Source: DATFTE01 sp963802575 (lineage in GTDB: Bacteria > Acidobacteriota > Terriglobia > Terriglobales > Acidobacteriaceae). Taken from it: a DNA stretch of 64,000 bases. Made by a program: the position numbers and the translations under genes. Below, one piece after another: positions 1 through 8,694 of this stretch (position 1 is its first letter; each line of letters begins with the position of its first letter). The notes under the pieces are model-generated. The model was not told the DNA's origin, made no database searches, and saw only the letters and a program-made list of their open reading frames with translations. The stretch is from assembly GCA_963802575.1 (NCBI GenBank), contig CAWDJF010000007.1, forward strand, positions 496,001 through 560,000. Reading direction: 5' to 3'.

Positions 1-1834
1 CGGTTTCTACGAACGCCAGAATTGCCTGGTACTCGACACGGTCACCGTTCGGAATCTGGAGTTGATCGAACCCCTGTTCGCAGGCACCGATCCGAGCGTC
101 ACGCTCTTTCGCTCCATCGACGCGACGGTTACCCCCATGGGCAAACGGCTGCTGCGCTCCTGGATGCTGCGCCCCTCTGTCGATCTGGCCGAAATCAACG
201 GACGTCTCCAAGCCATCGAAATTCAGGTCAAAGACACGGTCGCCCGAGAGGAGTTGCGCCGCGCCCTCGATGGCATTCTTGATCTGGAACGACTGCTCAG
301 CCGCGTCACCCTCGAAACCGCGAACCCACGCGACGTGCTCGCGCTCGCCGCATCTTTAGCCAAGATTCCGTCGTTGCGCGGCGCGCTTGACCGGCTCAAC
401 GCAGAACGCCTCCGAACTCTGCACTCGTCGGTCGACGAACTGAGCGACCTGCGCCAGAGAATCGATCAGACCATCGTTCCCGAACCTCCAATTTCCCTAA
501 GTGACGGCGGGGTCATTCAGAGCGGCATTCATCAGGAACTCGACGAACTCCGCGATCTCAGCCGCAACAGCAAGCAATATCTAGCCCAGATCGAGCAACG
601 CGAACGTCAGCGCACCAGCATCTCGTCGCTGAAAATAAAGTTCAATTCGATATTTGGTTACTACATCGAGGTATCGAAGCCTAATCTGCATTTGGTGCCT
701 GCCGACTACGAGCGCAAGCAAACGCTGGTCAATGCCGAACGCTTCACCACTCCCGAGTTGAAGGAATACGAATCGAAGATTCTCGACGCGCAAGAAAAGA
801 TCGTTGAGATCGAGCGCCGCTTGTTTGCCGAGTTGCGCACCGCCATTGCGGGAGAAGCCAAACGCATTCGCCAAACCGCTCTGGCTATCGCAGAAGTCGA
901 TGTCTTAAGCGGACTCTCTCACATCGCGGCCCTGCGCAACTACTGCCGTCCAAAGTTCGACGACTCAGGCGATCTCGAAATCGTCGAAGGGCGCCATCCG
1001 GTGATCGAGCAGCAGGAGATCGGCGGCGGAGAGCGCTTCGTCCCCAATGATCTGTTTCTCAACTCAACGACTCACACCGTGCTGATTCTCACCGGGCCGA
1101 ACATGGGCGGCAAATCGACTTATCTGCGTCAAGCCGCGCTGACCGTGATTCTCGCGCAAATGGGCTCTTTCGTTCCCGCCCATTCGGCGCGCCTGGGAGT
1201 GGTTGACCGTGTCTTTACCCGCATCGGCGCCAGCGATAACGTAGCGCGCGGACGCTCGACATTTATGGTCGAGATGACCGAGACGGCCGCGATTCTGCAC
1301 ACCGCGACTGCCCGGTCGCTCATTCTGCTCGACGAAGTCGGTCGCGGCACCTCCACTTACGATGGATTGGCCATCGCCTGGGCCGCAGTTGAATACATAC
1401 ATGCACGTATGCGGGCGAAGACTTTGTTCGCCACCCACTACTTTGAATTGACCGAACTTGCCGACCAGCTTTCCGGCGTGAAGAACTATCACGTCTCGGT
1501 GAAAGAAACGGGAGGAGGCATTGTCTTTCTCAGAAAAGTCGAACCGGGAGCCGCCGACCGCAGCTACGGAATCGAAGTCGCTAAACTTGCCGGACTTCCT
1601 AATGAAGTCATCGACCGTGCCCGCGAGGTTCTCGCCGAACACGAAAGCGCTGAACGCCAATTGACCGCGCAACTGGAAAGCGATGAAAGCCGCCCCCGCC
1701 CACCCGCGCAGTTAACCATCTTTACGCCGCTGTCGCAGCCGGTGCTGGAGAAACTTCGCGAGGTGGACTTGAATCGCCTCACCCCGCTCGAAGCTCTGAA
1801 CCTGCTTGCGGAACTGAAAAAGCAAATCGACTAA
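1..1834 (+). CDS. mutS: DNA mismatch repair ATPase MutS (5' end outside the window)
   Basis: MutS binds mismatches and small loops in DNA and recruits MutL. The open frame continues to the left edge, so about 610 C-terminal residues are visible and the N-terminal mismatch-binding part is missing (family length about 850-870). The visible part starts in the lever domain. The ABC-type ATPase follows, with Walker A TGPNMGGKST at nt 1091-1120 and the Walker B/signature region LLDEVGRGTSTYDG near nt 1322-1365. The TTG at nt 62 is an internal Leu codon, because the upstream frame (LDTVTVRNLEL) is also MutS-like. The nagZ-like gene follows after 5 bases. Assignment is very secure. Confidence 0.97.
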   Translation, partial: GFYERQNCLVLDTVTVRNLELIEPLFAGTDPSVTLFRSIDATVTPMGKRLLRSWMLRPSVDLAEINGRLQAIEIQVKDTVAREELRRALDGILDLERLLSRVTLETANPRDVLALAASLAKIPSLRGALDRLNAERLRTLHSSVDELSDLRQRIDQTIVPEPPISLSDGGVIQSGIHQELDELRDLSRNSKQYLAQIEQRERQRTSISSLKIKFNSIFGYYIEVSKPNLHLVPADYERKQTLVNAERFTTPELKEYESKILDAQEKIVEIERRLFAELRTAIAGEAKRIRQTALAIAEVDVLSGLSHIAALRNYCRPKFDDSGDLEIVEGRHPVIEQQEIGGGERFVPNDLFLNSTTHTVLILTGPNMGGKSTYLRQAALTVILAQMGSFVPAHSARLGVVDRVFTRIGASDNVARGRSTFMVEMTETAAILHTATARSLILLDEVGRGTSTYDGLAIAWAAVEYIHARMRAKTLFATHYFELTELADQLSGVKNYHVSVKETGGGIVFLRKVEPGAADRSYGIEVAKLAGLPNEVIDRAREVLAEHESAERQLTAQLESDESRPRPPAQLTIFTPLSQPVLEKLREVDLNRLTPLEALNLLAELKKQID

Positions 1835-1839
1835 ACGCC

Positions 1840-2958
1840 ATGGCACGATCATCCAAATCCTCCGACCTCAACGGCCAAATCGGCCAACTCCTCATCATCG
1901 GCTTCGAGGCCACTGAGGTGTCGGCGCATCTCGGCTCGTTGCTCTCTCGCCTTCAACCCTCGGGCGTCATTCTCTTCGCGCGCAACATCACAGGCCCCGA
2001 ACAGACCTACCAGCTTCTGAAAAATTGCCAGGCATGGGTCTCGACGCCCATCTTCACCTGCGTCGACATGGAGGGCGGCCGCGTCGATCGCCTGAAAAAC
2101 ATCATTGCGCCTGCGCCATCCGCGGCCGAAGTCTTCGCCAGCGGTGATCGCAAACTCTTCCGTAAACATGGAAAGCTGGTTGGCGATTCTTGCCGCACCG
2201 TAGGGTTCAATACTGACTTCGCACCGGTGGTTGACCTCGCCTACGAAGTCTCCCGCACAGTGATCGGCTCGCGCGCCGTTTCTGCCGATCCCAAGCAAGC
2301 CGTCCTTTACGCACGCGAATTTCTCGCCGGCCTGAAGTCGGCCCACGTGGTCGGCTCCGCCAAACACTTCCCAGGATTGGGAGAAGCCAATCTCGACACG
2401 CATCAGGATTTGCCTAACGTCGACAAGAGCTGGAAGAAACTTTGGGAAGAAGATATGGCGCCCTACCGCATCATGCGCCGCGAACTCCCGATGATTTTGG
2501 TTGGCCATGCGAGTTATCCCGCAGTAACCGCGAAAGAGACTCCAGCGTCGCTTTCGAAAAAATGGATCACCGACATCCTGCGCAAGAAGATCGGCTACCG
2601 AGGCCTGGTCGTCTCCGATGATCTCGAGATGGGAGGCGTGCTCGCCGCTGCGCCCATCGAGCAGGCCGCCGTCGAACACGTTCGCGCCGGCGGAGACCTC
2701 TGCCTCATTTGCCGCCAGGAAGAAAACGTCGTGCGCGCGCACGAAGCGCTGATCAAAGAAGCCGAGCGCAATCGCAAGTTTGCTGCCAGAGTGGCCGAAT
2801 CCTCGCAGCGCGTGCTGGCCTTCAAAAAGAAATCGAAAGAACTGAAACGCCGCAGTTCCCCTCCCACCGCTGCCAAGCTCAACCAGTTATCACGGCAACT
2901 TTGGGAGTTCAGCGAGCAGCTTCGCATGGAAACCATCAACCGGCAGGAATCAGCATGA
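1840..2958 (+). CDS. nagZ: Glycoside hydrolase family 3 protein, NagZ-like beta-N-acetylhexosaminidase
   Basis: NagZ removes GlcNAc from GlcNAc-1,6-anhydroMurNAc (peptides) during peptidoglycan recycling in the cytoplasm. The 372-residue protein is a single GH3 barrel without a signal peptide. The NagZ loop is recognisable at about residues 175-192 (KHFPGLG, then DTHQDLP carrying the His of the catalytic dyad). A GFNTDFAPVVDL segment lies near 122-133 and VVSDDLEMGGV carries the likely Asp nucleophile. The usual GHG is GLG here. A basic C-terminal tail of about 50 residues is extra. The stop overlaps the anmK start (ATGA), which supports a joint recycling role. Confidence 0.88.
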   Translation: MARSSKSSDLNGQIGQLLIIGFEATEVSAHLGSLLSRLQPSGVILFARNITGPEQTYQLLKNCQAWVSTPIFTCVDMEGGRVDRLKNIIAPAPSAAEVFASGDRKLFRKHGKLVGDSCRTVGFNTDFAPVVDLAYEVSRTVIGSRAVSADPKQAVLYAREFLAGLKSAHVVGSAKHFPGLGEANLDTHQDLPNVDKSWKKLWEEDMAPYRIMRRELPMILVGHASYPAVTAKETPASLSKKWITDILRKKIGYRGLVVSDDLEMGGVLAAAPIEQAAVEHVRAGGDLCLICRQEENVVRAHEALIKEAERNRKFAARVAESSQRVLAFKKKSKELKRRSSPPTAAKLNQLSRQLWEFSEQLRMETINRQESA

Positions 2959-4091
2959 TCGTTGCCGGAGTGATGAGCGGTACCTCTGCCGACGGAATCA
3001 ACGTCGCACTCGTGCGAATCTCTGATTCCAAAGGCTTCAGGCTGCTCGCGCATTCCGAACAGCCGTACCCGCGAGACGTCAGGCGCGCTGTGCTCGCAAC
3101 CATGAACGCCAAGGCCGCGCGTGTCGCCGACTTGGCTCGACTCAACTTTCTTCTAGGTGAACTTTATGCAGAGGCCGTACTCGCCGCCCAACGCAAGTTC
3201 CGGATAGAGGCCGAACTTGTGGGATGCCATGGCCAGACCATCTACCATCAGGGCGAAGCCTCAACTTTTCTAGGACGCAAGATCGCAACCACTTGGCAGA
3301 CCGGAGAAGGCGCAGTGATCGCCGCTCGCGTAGGCGTACCCGTCGTCTCTGACTTTCGTCCCGCCGACATGGCCGCCGGGGGCAAAGGCGCGCCCCTGGT
3401 TCCCTTCCTCGACTACGCTCTGTATCGCGATCGCCGCATTGGACGCATCGTGCAGAACATCGGAGGCATCGGGAACCTCACCGCAATTCCCGCGAACGCG
3501 ACTTCAAAACAGGTGATCGCGTTCGACACCGGTCCCGGCAACATGGTGATCGATGCCGTCAGCGAGCGTCTTTTTTCCAAACCGTACGATCGCGACGGAA
3601 AGATTGCAGCTTCAGGGGCAGTTCTCGAAGCGGCGATAGCGCAGACCCTGAAGGGAACGTATTTTCAACGCAAGCCTCCTAAGACCGCAGGGCGGGAAGA
3701 GTTTGGGCGCGAGTTTGTCACCGACTTCCTCCGTCGCTGCGGACGCACAGGCAAACAAAATATCGTCGCGACCGCCACAGCACTCACTGCTAATTCCATT
3801 CGTGATGCTGTCCGACACTTCGTGCTGCGGAAGTCAGCGAACTACCGCGAGTTTGTGGTTGCAGGAGGAGGAGCCAAGAACCCGACGCTGCTAGCCATGC
3901 TCGCGAACTCGCTGCAACCGTTAGGGCTCACCATTCGCATCTCCGACGAATTTGGCCTGCCTGCCGAGGCGAAAGAAGCCGTGGCCTTCGCCCTGATGGC
4001 ATACGAGACCTGGCGCAGGCTTCCGTCAAACGTTCCGTCAGCGACAGGCGCCAAACGTCCCGCCGTGCTCGGTAAAATCTCTTTTCCTTAG
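2955..4091 (+). CDS. anmK: Anhydro-N-acetylmuramic acid kinase AnmK
   Basis: AnmK hydrolyses the 1,6-anhydro bond of anhMurNAc and phosphorylates it to MurNAc-6-phosphate, the step after NagZ in peptidoglycan recycling. The 378-residue protein starts MIVAGVMSGTSADGINVAL, the AnmK nucleotide-binding loop. It contains VGCHGQTIYHQ, the phosphate-binding FDTGPGNMVID, and a C-terminal VVAGGGAKNPTLL segment. I chose ATG 2955, which overlaps the nagZ stop by 4 bases, over an upstream in-frame start inside nagZ. Length fits the family (about 370). Confidence 0.95.
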   Translation: MIVAGVMSGTSADGINVALVRISDSKGFRLLAHSEQPYPRDVRRAVLATMNAKAARVADLARLNFLLGELYAEAVLAAQRKFRIEAELVGCHGQTIYHQGEASTFLGRKIATTWQTGEGAVIAARVGVPVVSDFRPADMAAGGKGAPLVPFLDYALYRDRRIGRIVQNIGGIGNLTAIPANATSKQVIAFDTGPGNMVIDAVSERLFSKPYDRDGKIAASGAVLEAAIAQTLKGTYFQRKPPKTAGREEFGREFVTDFLRRCGRTGKQNIVATATALTANSIRDAVRHFVLRKSANYREFVVAGGGAKNPTLLAMLANSLQPLGLTIRISDEFGLPAEAKEAVAFALMAYETWRRLPSNVPSATGAKRPAVLGKISFP

Positions 4092-4094
4092 CTT

Positions 4095-4643
4095 ATGCCG
4101 ATCTACATCTCTCTAATTCGCGGCATCAACGTTGGCGGGCACAAGAAGCTCAAGATGGACGAGCTTCGCAAAGCTGTTGAAGCCCTCGGATTCGAGCAGG
4201 TCCGCACCTATGTGCAGAGCGGAAATCTGATCTTTCAAGCTCCGAAACAGTCGACAGCGACCGTATCGAAGAAGATTGAAGCCGTCATCTTGAAAAAGTT
4301 TGGCCACGATGTTTCGGTCATCACCAAAACGCCAGAAGAGTTAAAGTCGGCAATAGAGAGAAATCCGTTCTTGAAGAACAAAGCAATCGCCGCCGAACGA
4401 CTTTACGTCACCTTCTTATCCGGCTGTCCCGAACCCGCGAACGTCAAGAAACTGGATGCCGTCTCGAGCGGCGATGACGAATACCGTTGGCAGGACGACG
4501 TCCTCTACTTCCATCTCCCCAACGGCGCGGGGAAAAGTAAACTCGTCACCGCTCCCTTTGAAAAATGGTGCTCAGTGCGCACCACCACTCGCAACTGGAG
4601 AACGGTCAACAACCTTCACCAGATGGCGACGGAGCGCGGATGA
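4095..4643 (+). CDS. DUF1697 family protein
   Basis: A 182-residue protein of the DUF1697 family, recognised from its N-terminus (YISLIRGINVGGHKKLKM, then YVQSGNLIF) and the C-terminal pattern with NWRTVNNL. The biochemical role of the family is not established. No signal peptide or membrane segment is present. It starts 3 bases after anmK and its stop overlaps the start of the next gene (ATGA), so it is probably co-transcribed. It may have no link to recycling. Confidence 0.88.
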   Translation: MPIYISLIRGINVGGHKKLKMDELRKAVEALGFEQVRTYVQSGNLIFQAPKQSTATVSKKIEAVILKKFGHDVSVITKTPEELKSAIERNPFLKNKAIAAERLYVTFLSGCPEPANVKKLDAVSSGDDEYRWQDDVLYFHLPNGAGKSKLVTAPFEKWCSVRTTTRNWRTVNNLHQMATERG

Positions 4644-6160
4644 ACCTGAACCGTTGGGCGCTACTCGCGGCCTGCTGCGTCGCGCTGTTGCCTCTTTTGG
4701 CCTGCTCCAGCAAGCCCGACCCCAACACGCTGGTGATGATCATCGAGTCGAGTCCAACCAATCTCGACCCGCGCATCGGAATTGACGGTCAATCCGAGCG
4801 TATCGACGAATTGATTTTTGACTATTTGCTCTCCCGCGACAATCACCTCAACGTGCAACCGGAATTGGCGGAAAGCTGGGAAACTCCCGATCCCAAGACC
4901 TATGTTTTTCATCTTCATCACGGAGTGAAGTTCCACAATGGGGCGCCATTGACTTCGCGGGATGTGAAGTGGACGTTCGACTCGATCTTCCAAAAAAAGG
5001 TTCGAACAACTAAGTCCGTAGGCTATCTTGACCACATTGACACGCCCGACGACGCAACAGTTGTCTTCCATCTGAAAGAACCATTCGCGCCGCTGCTCTG
5101 GAATCTCTCCGACGGTTCGGTTGGCATCGTTCCCTACGGCACCACGCAAGAGATGAGCCAACATCCCATCGGATCAGGCCCATTTCGCTTCGTCAGCGCC
5201 GAGCAGGACAAAGAAGTCGCCCTCGAACGCAACGATGACTATTGGGGAGAGAAGGCCAAGATTCCCCGCTTGCGCTTCGCGGTGGTTCCCGACGACACCA
5301 CTCGCGCTCTGGAACTCCGCAAGGGGAGTGCCGATGTCGTAAGCAATGCTTTGCCGTTCGACACCGTCGTCGCCCTCCAACGCGAGCCGGAGCTCACCAT
5401 TCTCCACGGCCCCGGTACGATTCTTAGCTACATGGCGTTCAACCTGCGCGACCCGATCCTCAAAGATGTTCGCGTTCGCCAGGCGCTTGCCTACGCCATC
5501 GATCGCAAGCCGATTCTGCAATATCTGGGACGCGGCTTCGAGCGTCCCGCCTACAGCATTCTGCCTCCCGAAAGCTGGGCCTACGACGGAGACGTCCCCC
5601 ACTATGACTTCAATCCCGATAAAGCCCGCGAGCTGCTCGATCAAGCCGGATATCCGCTTGTCAACGGTGTTCGCTTTCATCTGACGATGAAGACTTCGAC
5701 GGAGGGCAGCACCCGAGTTCTCGCTGCCGTACTGCAGCAGCAACTGCACGAAGTCGGCATCGCGCTCGATATCCGCACTTTCGAATTCGCTACTTTTTTC
5801 TCTGATGTCACCCACGGCGCATTCCAGTTCTATTCGCTACGCTGGATCGGCGGCAACGAAGATCCCGACATCTTCGAATACGTCTTTGACACCTCGAAAT
5901 TCACCCCAAACGGGGCCAACCGCGGCTTTTATTCCAATCCCAAAGTCGACGTCCTGATCGATCAAGCCAAGACCGAACTCAATCAGAATGTGAGAAAGCA
6001 GTTATACGCGCAGGTGCAGCAGATTCTCGCGGAAGATTTGCCCTACATCAACTTGTGGTACTACGACAACGTGGTCGTGCACACGCGGCGAGTCAGCGGA
6101 ATCACACTCAATCCTTCCGGCAACTACGACTTTCTGAAGACTGCGCAATTGAATCCTTAA
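4640..6160 (+). CDS. ABC transporter substrate-binding lipoprotein, family 5 (peptide/nickel type)
   Basis: Extracytoplasmic solute-binding protein of the DppA/OppA type (506 residues), probably binding peptides. I chose ATG 4640, which overlaps the DUF1697 stop. It gives a lipoprotein signal peptide with lipobox LLAC at about residue 22. The family 5 signature region follows (NLDPRIG, the ESWETPD..YVFHLHHGVKFHNG segment and the DVKWTFDSI motif). No permease or ATPase gene is adjacent, so it is an orphan binding protein here. The gene ends tail-to-tail with the next one, the stops overlapping by 4 bases. Confidence 0.9.
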   Translation: MNLNRWALLAACCVALLPLLACSSKPDPNTLVMIIESSPTNLDPRIGIDGQSERIDELIFDYLLSRDNHLNVQPELAESWETPDPKTYVFHLHHGVKFHNGAPLTSRDVKWTFDSIFQKKVRTTKSVGYLDHIDTPDDATVVFHLKEPFAPLLWNLSDGSVGIVPYGTTQEMSQHPIGSGPFRFVSAEQDKEVALERNDDYWGEKAKIPRLRFAVVPDDTTRALELRKGSADVVSNALPFDTVVALQREPELTILHGPGTILSYMAFNLRDPILKDVRVRQALAYAIDRKPILQYLGRGFERPAYSILPPESWAYDGDVPHYDFNPDKARELLDQAGYPLVNGVRFHLTMKTSTEGSTRVLAAVLQQQLHEVGIALDIRTFEFATFFSDVTHGAFQFYSLRWIGGNEDPDIFEYVFDTSKFTPNGANRGFYSNPKVDVLIDQAKTELNQNVRKQLYAQVQQILAEDLPYINLWYYDNVVVHTRRVSGITLNPSGNYDFLKTAQLNP

Positions 6161-7680
6161 AGATTCAAGCCAAAGGAAGGATGATCACGCGTGCCCGTAA
6201 TCTTGATGGGCAGCACAGTCTTCCCGCCCTTCCGAAAGAACGAATCGAACGGCTTTAACAATACTGACTTGAATCCGGTCGTTGCCTGTGACAATTTTGC
6301 CGTCAATCGCAAGTGCCCGCGGAAATCGAGTTCCCCGCTGCGGAGCGCATAAGTCCCGTTCAAATCGATGTCGGCGCCAGTCACGCCGAAATTCAAGTCA
6401 CGAAACGTGATCAACCCGTCTTTCAAGACGAAATGCCCTTTCAACGCGGTCACCGCGCTGCCAGCATCTTCCTCGTCCGGCTTTCCCTGCCCGTGCCGGC
6501 TCAGCGACTTTATCTTTTCCTGAATCTTGAGTTCCGTGAAATTCCCCTGCTCGATGCCAAACTGTCCATCGAGAAAAAGCCGATCGGCAATCTCGCCTTT
6601 CCCCGGAGGCAGGTCAAACTTGGTTTTCAGATCCACCGATCCGGTCATCGGCGATTTTCCTTTGACCGCTAGCGCCATTAGATCTTCCAGACGAGCATCA
6701 TTTGCCACCACCTGCAGACTAATTTCTTTGCCATGCCCCGTTTTCGGCTTCTCAATGCCGCCACTGCAAATCAACTTCGAGCGCAGAAATTCCGCAATCA
6801 CCGGATGCAGCAGGGTGTCTCCATTCGAGCCATCAACCGTCGCCTCGAATTGGGTTTTCAGATGTACCGGATGTCCTCCGACATCGACCGTGAAATCTGG
6901 GACATCGGTCTCTCCCTTCACGGCCAGCTCATTAAGAGGCCCGGCGAACTTGCCGGTCGACGACAGAATGCCGGAGATGCCTTTGAACACTCCCAGGTCC
7001 GCTTTCGAGAACACGTAGCCCGCGTCTACCGGTGTGGACGCTGGATCATCGCGATCCCACGGGCCGAAATGCCCCTCGGTCTGAATGTCTCCCGGAGGCA
7101 CCGCGTTGGTCAGTTCAGCTTTGAATGACGCCGAGCGCCCCAGTCCAAGATCGTGCATCACTAGGTGATGAATCTCGAAAATGTGCGGATCTTTCTCCGG
7201 ATTCTTAGGAATGATCACCAGCTTCGCGTCGTCGGAGATGAACTCATCCACCGACACTTTGATTTCCTTGTGTTTGCCGAACAGTTTCGGCTGTTCTTGT
7301 CCTGGCGGATGAGGCGGAATCTGAATCTGCAGTCCCTCTACCTTCACTTGGCGTAGATGCCAGCGAAAAAGGCTGCCCAGACTCGCATCGGCATGAAACT
7401 TCCCAATAATGATCAGGGGAGGAACATCCCGGCGCCCGTGATGGCGAAGTTCCAAGTCCCCGCCATCGATACCCAAAGGAAACAAAGACGCATGGAAGTC
7501 GTGAATTTCTACTTCGCTCTCGAAGCGATCGCTGAGCATGGCGATGGCTCGCTCACGCAGCACGGGAGAAAGACGCCACCTCACCAGCAAAGCTCCCAGG
7601 ATCGCAAGTAGTATGATCCCAGCGCCCAGCAGCCACCATCCGCGCGTACTGCGGCGCACCACCACATCGGTTTTTTCCAT
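6157..7680 (-). CDS. AsmA-like membrane-anchored protein
   Basis: A 507-residue envelope protein. One N-terminal membrane segment (about residues 15-37, GWWLLGAGIILLAILGALL) is followed by a long beta-rich periplasmic region of the AsmA/DUF748 kind. It begins with FESEVEIHDFHASLFPLGIDG and ends with a repeat-like part (GELDFRGHLRLTA, LPIKITGTRDHPSFGLNL). AsmA-like proteins are linked to outer-membrane lipid transport and assembly. The role here is inferred from fold type only. I used ATG 7680; an in-frame TTG five codons upstream is possible. Confidence 0.72.
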   Translation of the reverse strand: MEKTDVVVRRSTRGWWLLGAGIILLAILGALLVRWRLSPVLRERAIAMLSDRFESEVEIHDFHASLFPLGIDGGDLELRHHGRRDVPPLIIIGKFHADASLGSLFRWHLRQVKVEGLQIQIPPHPPGQEQPKLFGKHKEIKVSVDEFISDDAKLVIIPKNPEKDPHIFEIHHLVMHDLGLGRSASFKAELTNAVPPGDIQTEGHFGPWDRDDPASTPVDAGYVFSKADLGVFKGISGILSSTGKFAGPLNELAVKGETDVPDFTVDVGGHPVHLKTQFEATVDGSNGDTLLHPVIAEFLRSKLICSGGIEKPKTGHGKEISLQVVANDARLEDLMALAVKGKSPMTGSVDLKTKFDLPPGKGEIADRLFLDGQFGIEQGNFTELKIQEKIKSLSRHGQGKPDEEDAGSAVTALKGHFVLKDGLITFRDLNFGVTGADIDLNGTYALRSGELDFRGHLRLTAKLSQATTGFKSVLLKPFDSFFRKGGKTVLPIKITGTRDHPSFGLNL

Positions 7681-7801
7681 CGTGACGTGCCCCAAGACGT
7701 TCTGAGATTACTGTTCTTGCCTTCGCGGTTGGCTGGTTTGCGCGTGTTACCATCAAAATTCGTTCGCATTTCTGGCCTGACCCAATTCCCAAGGAGCCCC
7801 G

Positions 7802-8593
7802 TTGCACATTCTTTTTATAGGAGACATTTTTGGCCGTCCCGGTCGCAATATTGTTAAGGACCGCCTGCCCGGCCTGGTTCAGCAGTTCTCCATCGATCTA
7901 GTCATCGCTAATGGAGAGAACTCCGCCGCCGGGTTCGGCATTACTCCAGCCCTCGCCGAAGATCTTTTTGAGCTCGGCATCGATGTCATCACTACCGGAA
8001 ACCACGTTTGGGATAAACGCGAGATCGTCGACTACTTCCACATGGCCGACGGCAACCAGCACAGCATGGCACGGCGACTGCTTCGCCCCGCCAATTATCC
8101 CGCGGGCATGCCGGGATGGGGCTTCTATCAGGGCGAGAAAAAAGGCGTTCCCTACGCGGTGATGAACCTTCAGGGACGCGTCTTCATGGCCTCAAATGAC
8201 GATCCTTTTCGCATCGCCGACCAGTTGCTCAAGACGACGACCGCGAAAGTCATCTTTGTCGACATGCACGCGGAAGCGACCTCCGAGAAAATTTCTTTGG
8301 GATGGTATCTCGACGGACGCGTCACCGTAGTCGTCGGAACCCACACGCATGTGCCCACTGCCGATGAACGCGTCTTGCCAGGGGGCACGGCGTACATCAC
8401 AGACGTGGGCATGACGGGTCCCTATGACAGTGTCATCGGCGTGAAAAAGGAATTGGTGGTGGAACGATTTTTGAACGGCATGCCCACCCGATTCGAACCA
8501 GCGACGGGAGACGTCAGGCTCTGCGCCGTAGTGGTGGATTGCGACGAGACTACCGGAAAGGCGCGCAAAATCGAACGCGTCATGCTGACCTAA
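7802..8593 (+). CDS. YmdB-family metallophosphoesterase (TIGR00282)
   Basis: Calcineurin-like phosphoesterase of the YmdB family, whose Bacillus member hydrolyses 2',3'-cyclic AMP. The 263-residue protein has the dimetal ligands in order: GDIFGRPGR (7-15), ANGENSAAGFG, TGNHVWDKRE, and the C-terminal GTHTHVPTADERVLPGGTA. The length is typical. The start is TTG, supported by AAGGAG at 7791-7796 with 5-base spacing and by the family N-terminus (HILFIGDIFG). Confidence 0.94.
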   Translation: MHILFIGDIFGRPGRNIVKDRLPGLVQQFSIDLVIANGENSAAGFGITPALAEDLFELGIDVITTGNHVWDKREIVDYFHMADGNQHSMARRLLRPANYPAGMPGWGFYQGEKKGVPYAVMNLQGRVFMASNDDPFRIADQLLKTTTAKVIFVDMHAEATSEKISLGWYLDGRVTVVVGTHTHVPTADERVLPGGTAYITDVGMTGPYDSVIGVKKELVVERFLNGMPTRFEPATGDVRLCAVVVDCDETTGKARKIERVMLT

Positions 8594-8635
8594 TGGAGGA
8601 CGCGCATCCATCCCGTCAAGATTTTGTTCGTGTAG

Positions 8636-8657
8636 GGACGGACGCCCTCGTCCGTCC
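8636..8657. repeat. Perfect 9-bp palindromic hairpin (REP-like)
   Basis: GGACGGACG (8636-8644), a CCCT loop and CGTCCGTCC (8649-8657) form a perfect hairpin in the gap between the YmdB-type gene and the kinase gene. No T tract follows, so it is not a standard intrinsic terminator. It resembles short dispersed GC-rich palindromes; 11787 and 15143 carry hairpins of similar type but different sequence. Confidence 0.65.
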
Positions 8658-8694
8658 AGTCGCGAAAGCGACGGCAGAAAATTTCCCAGGCACG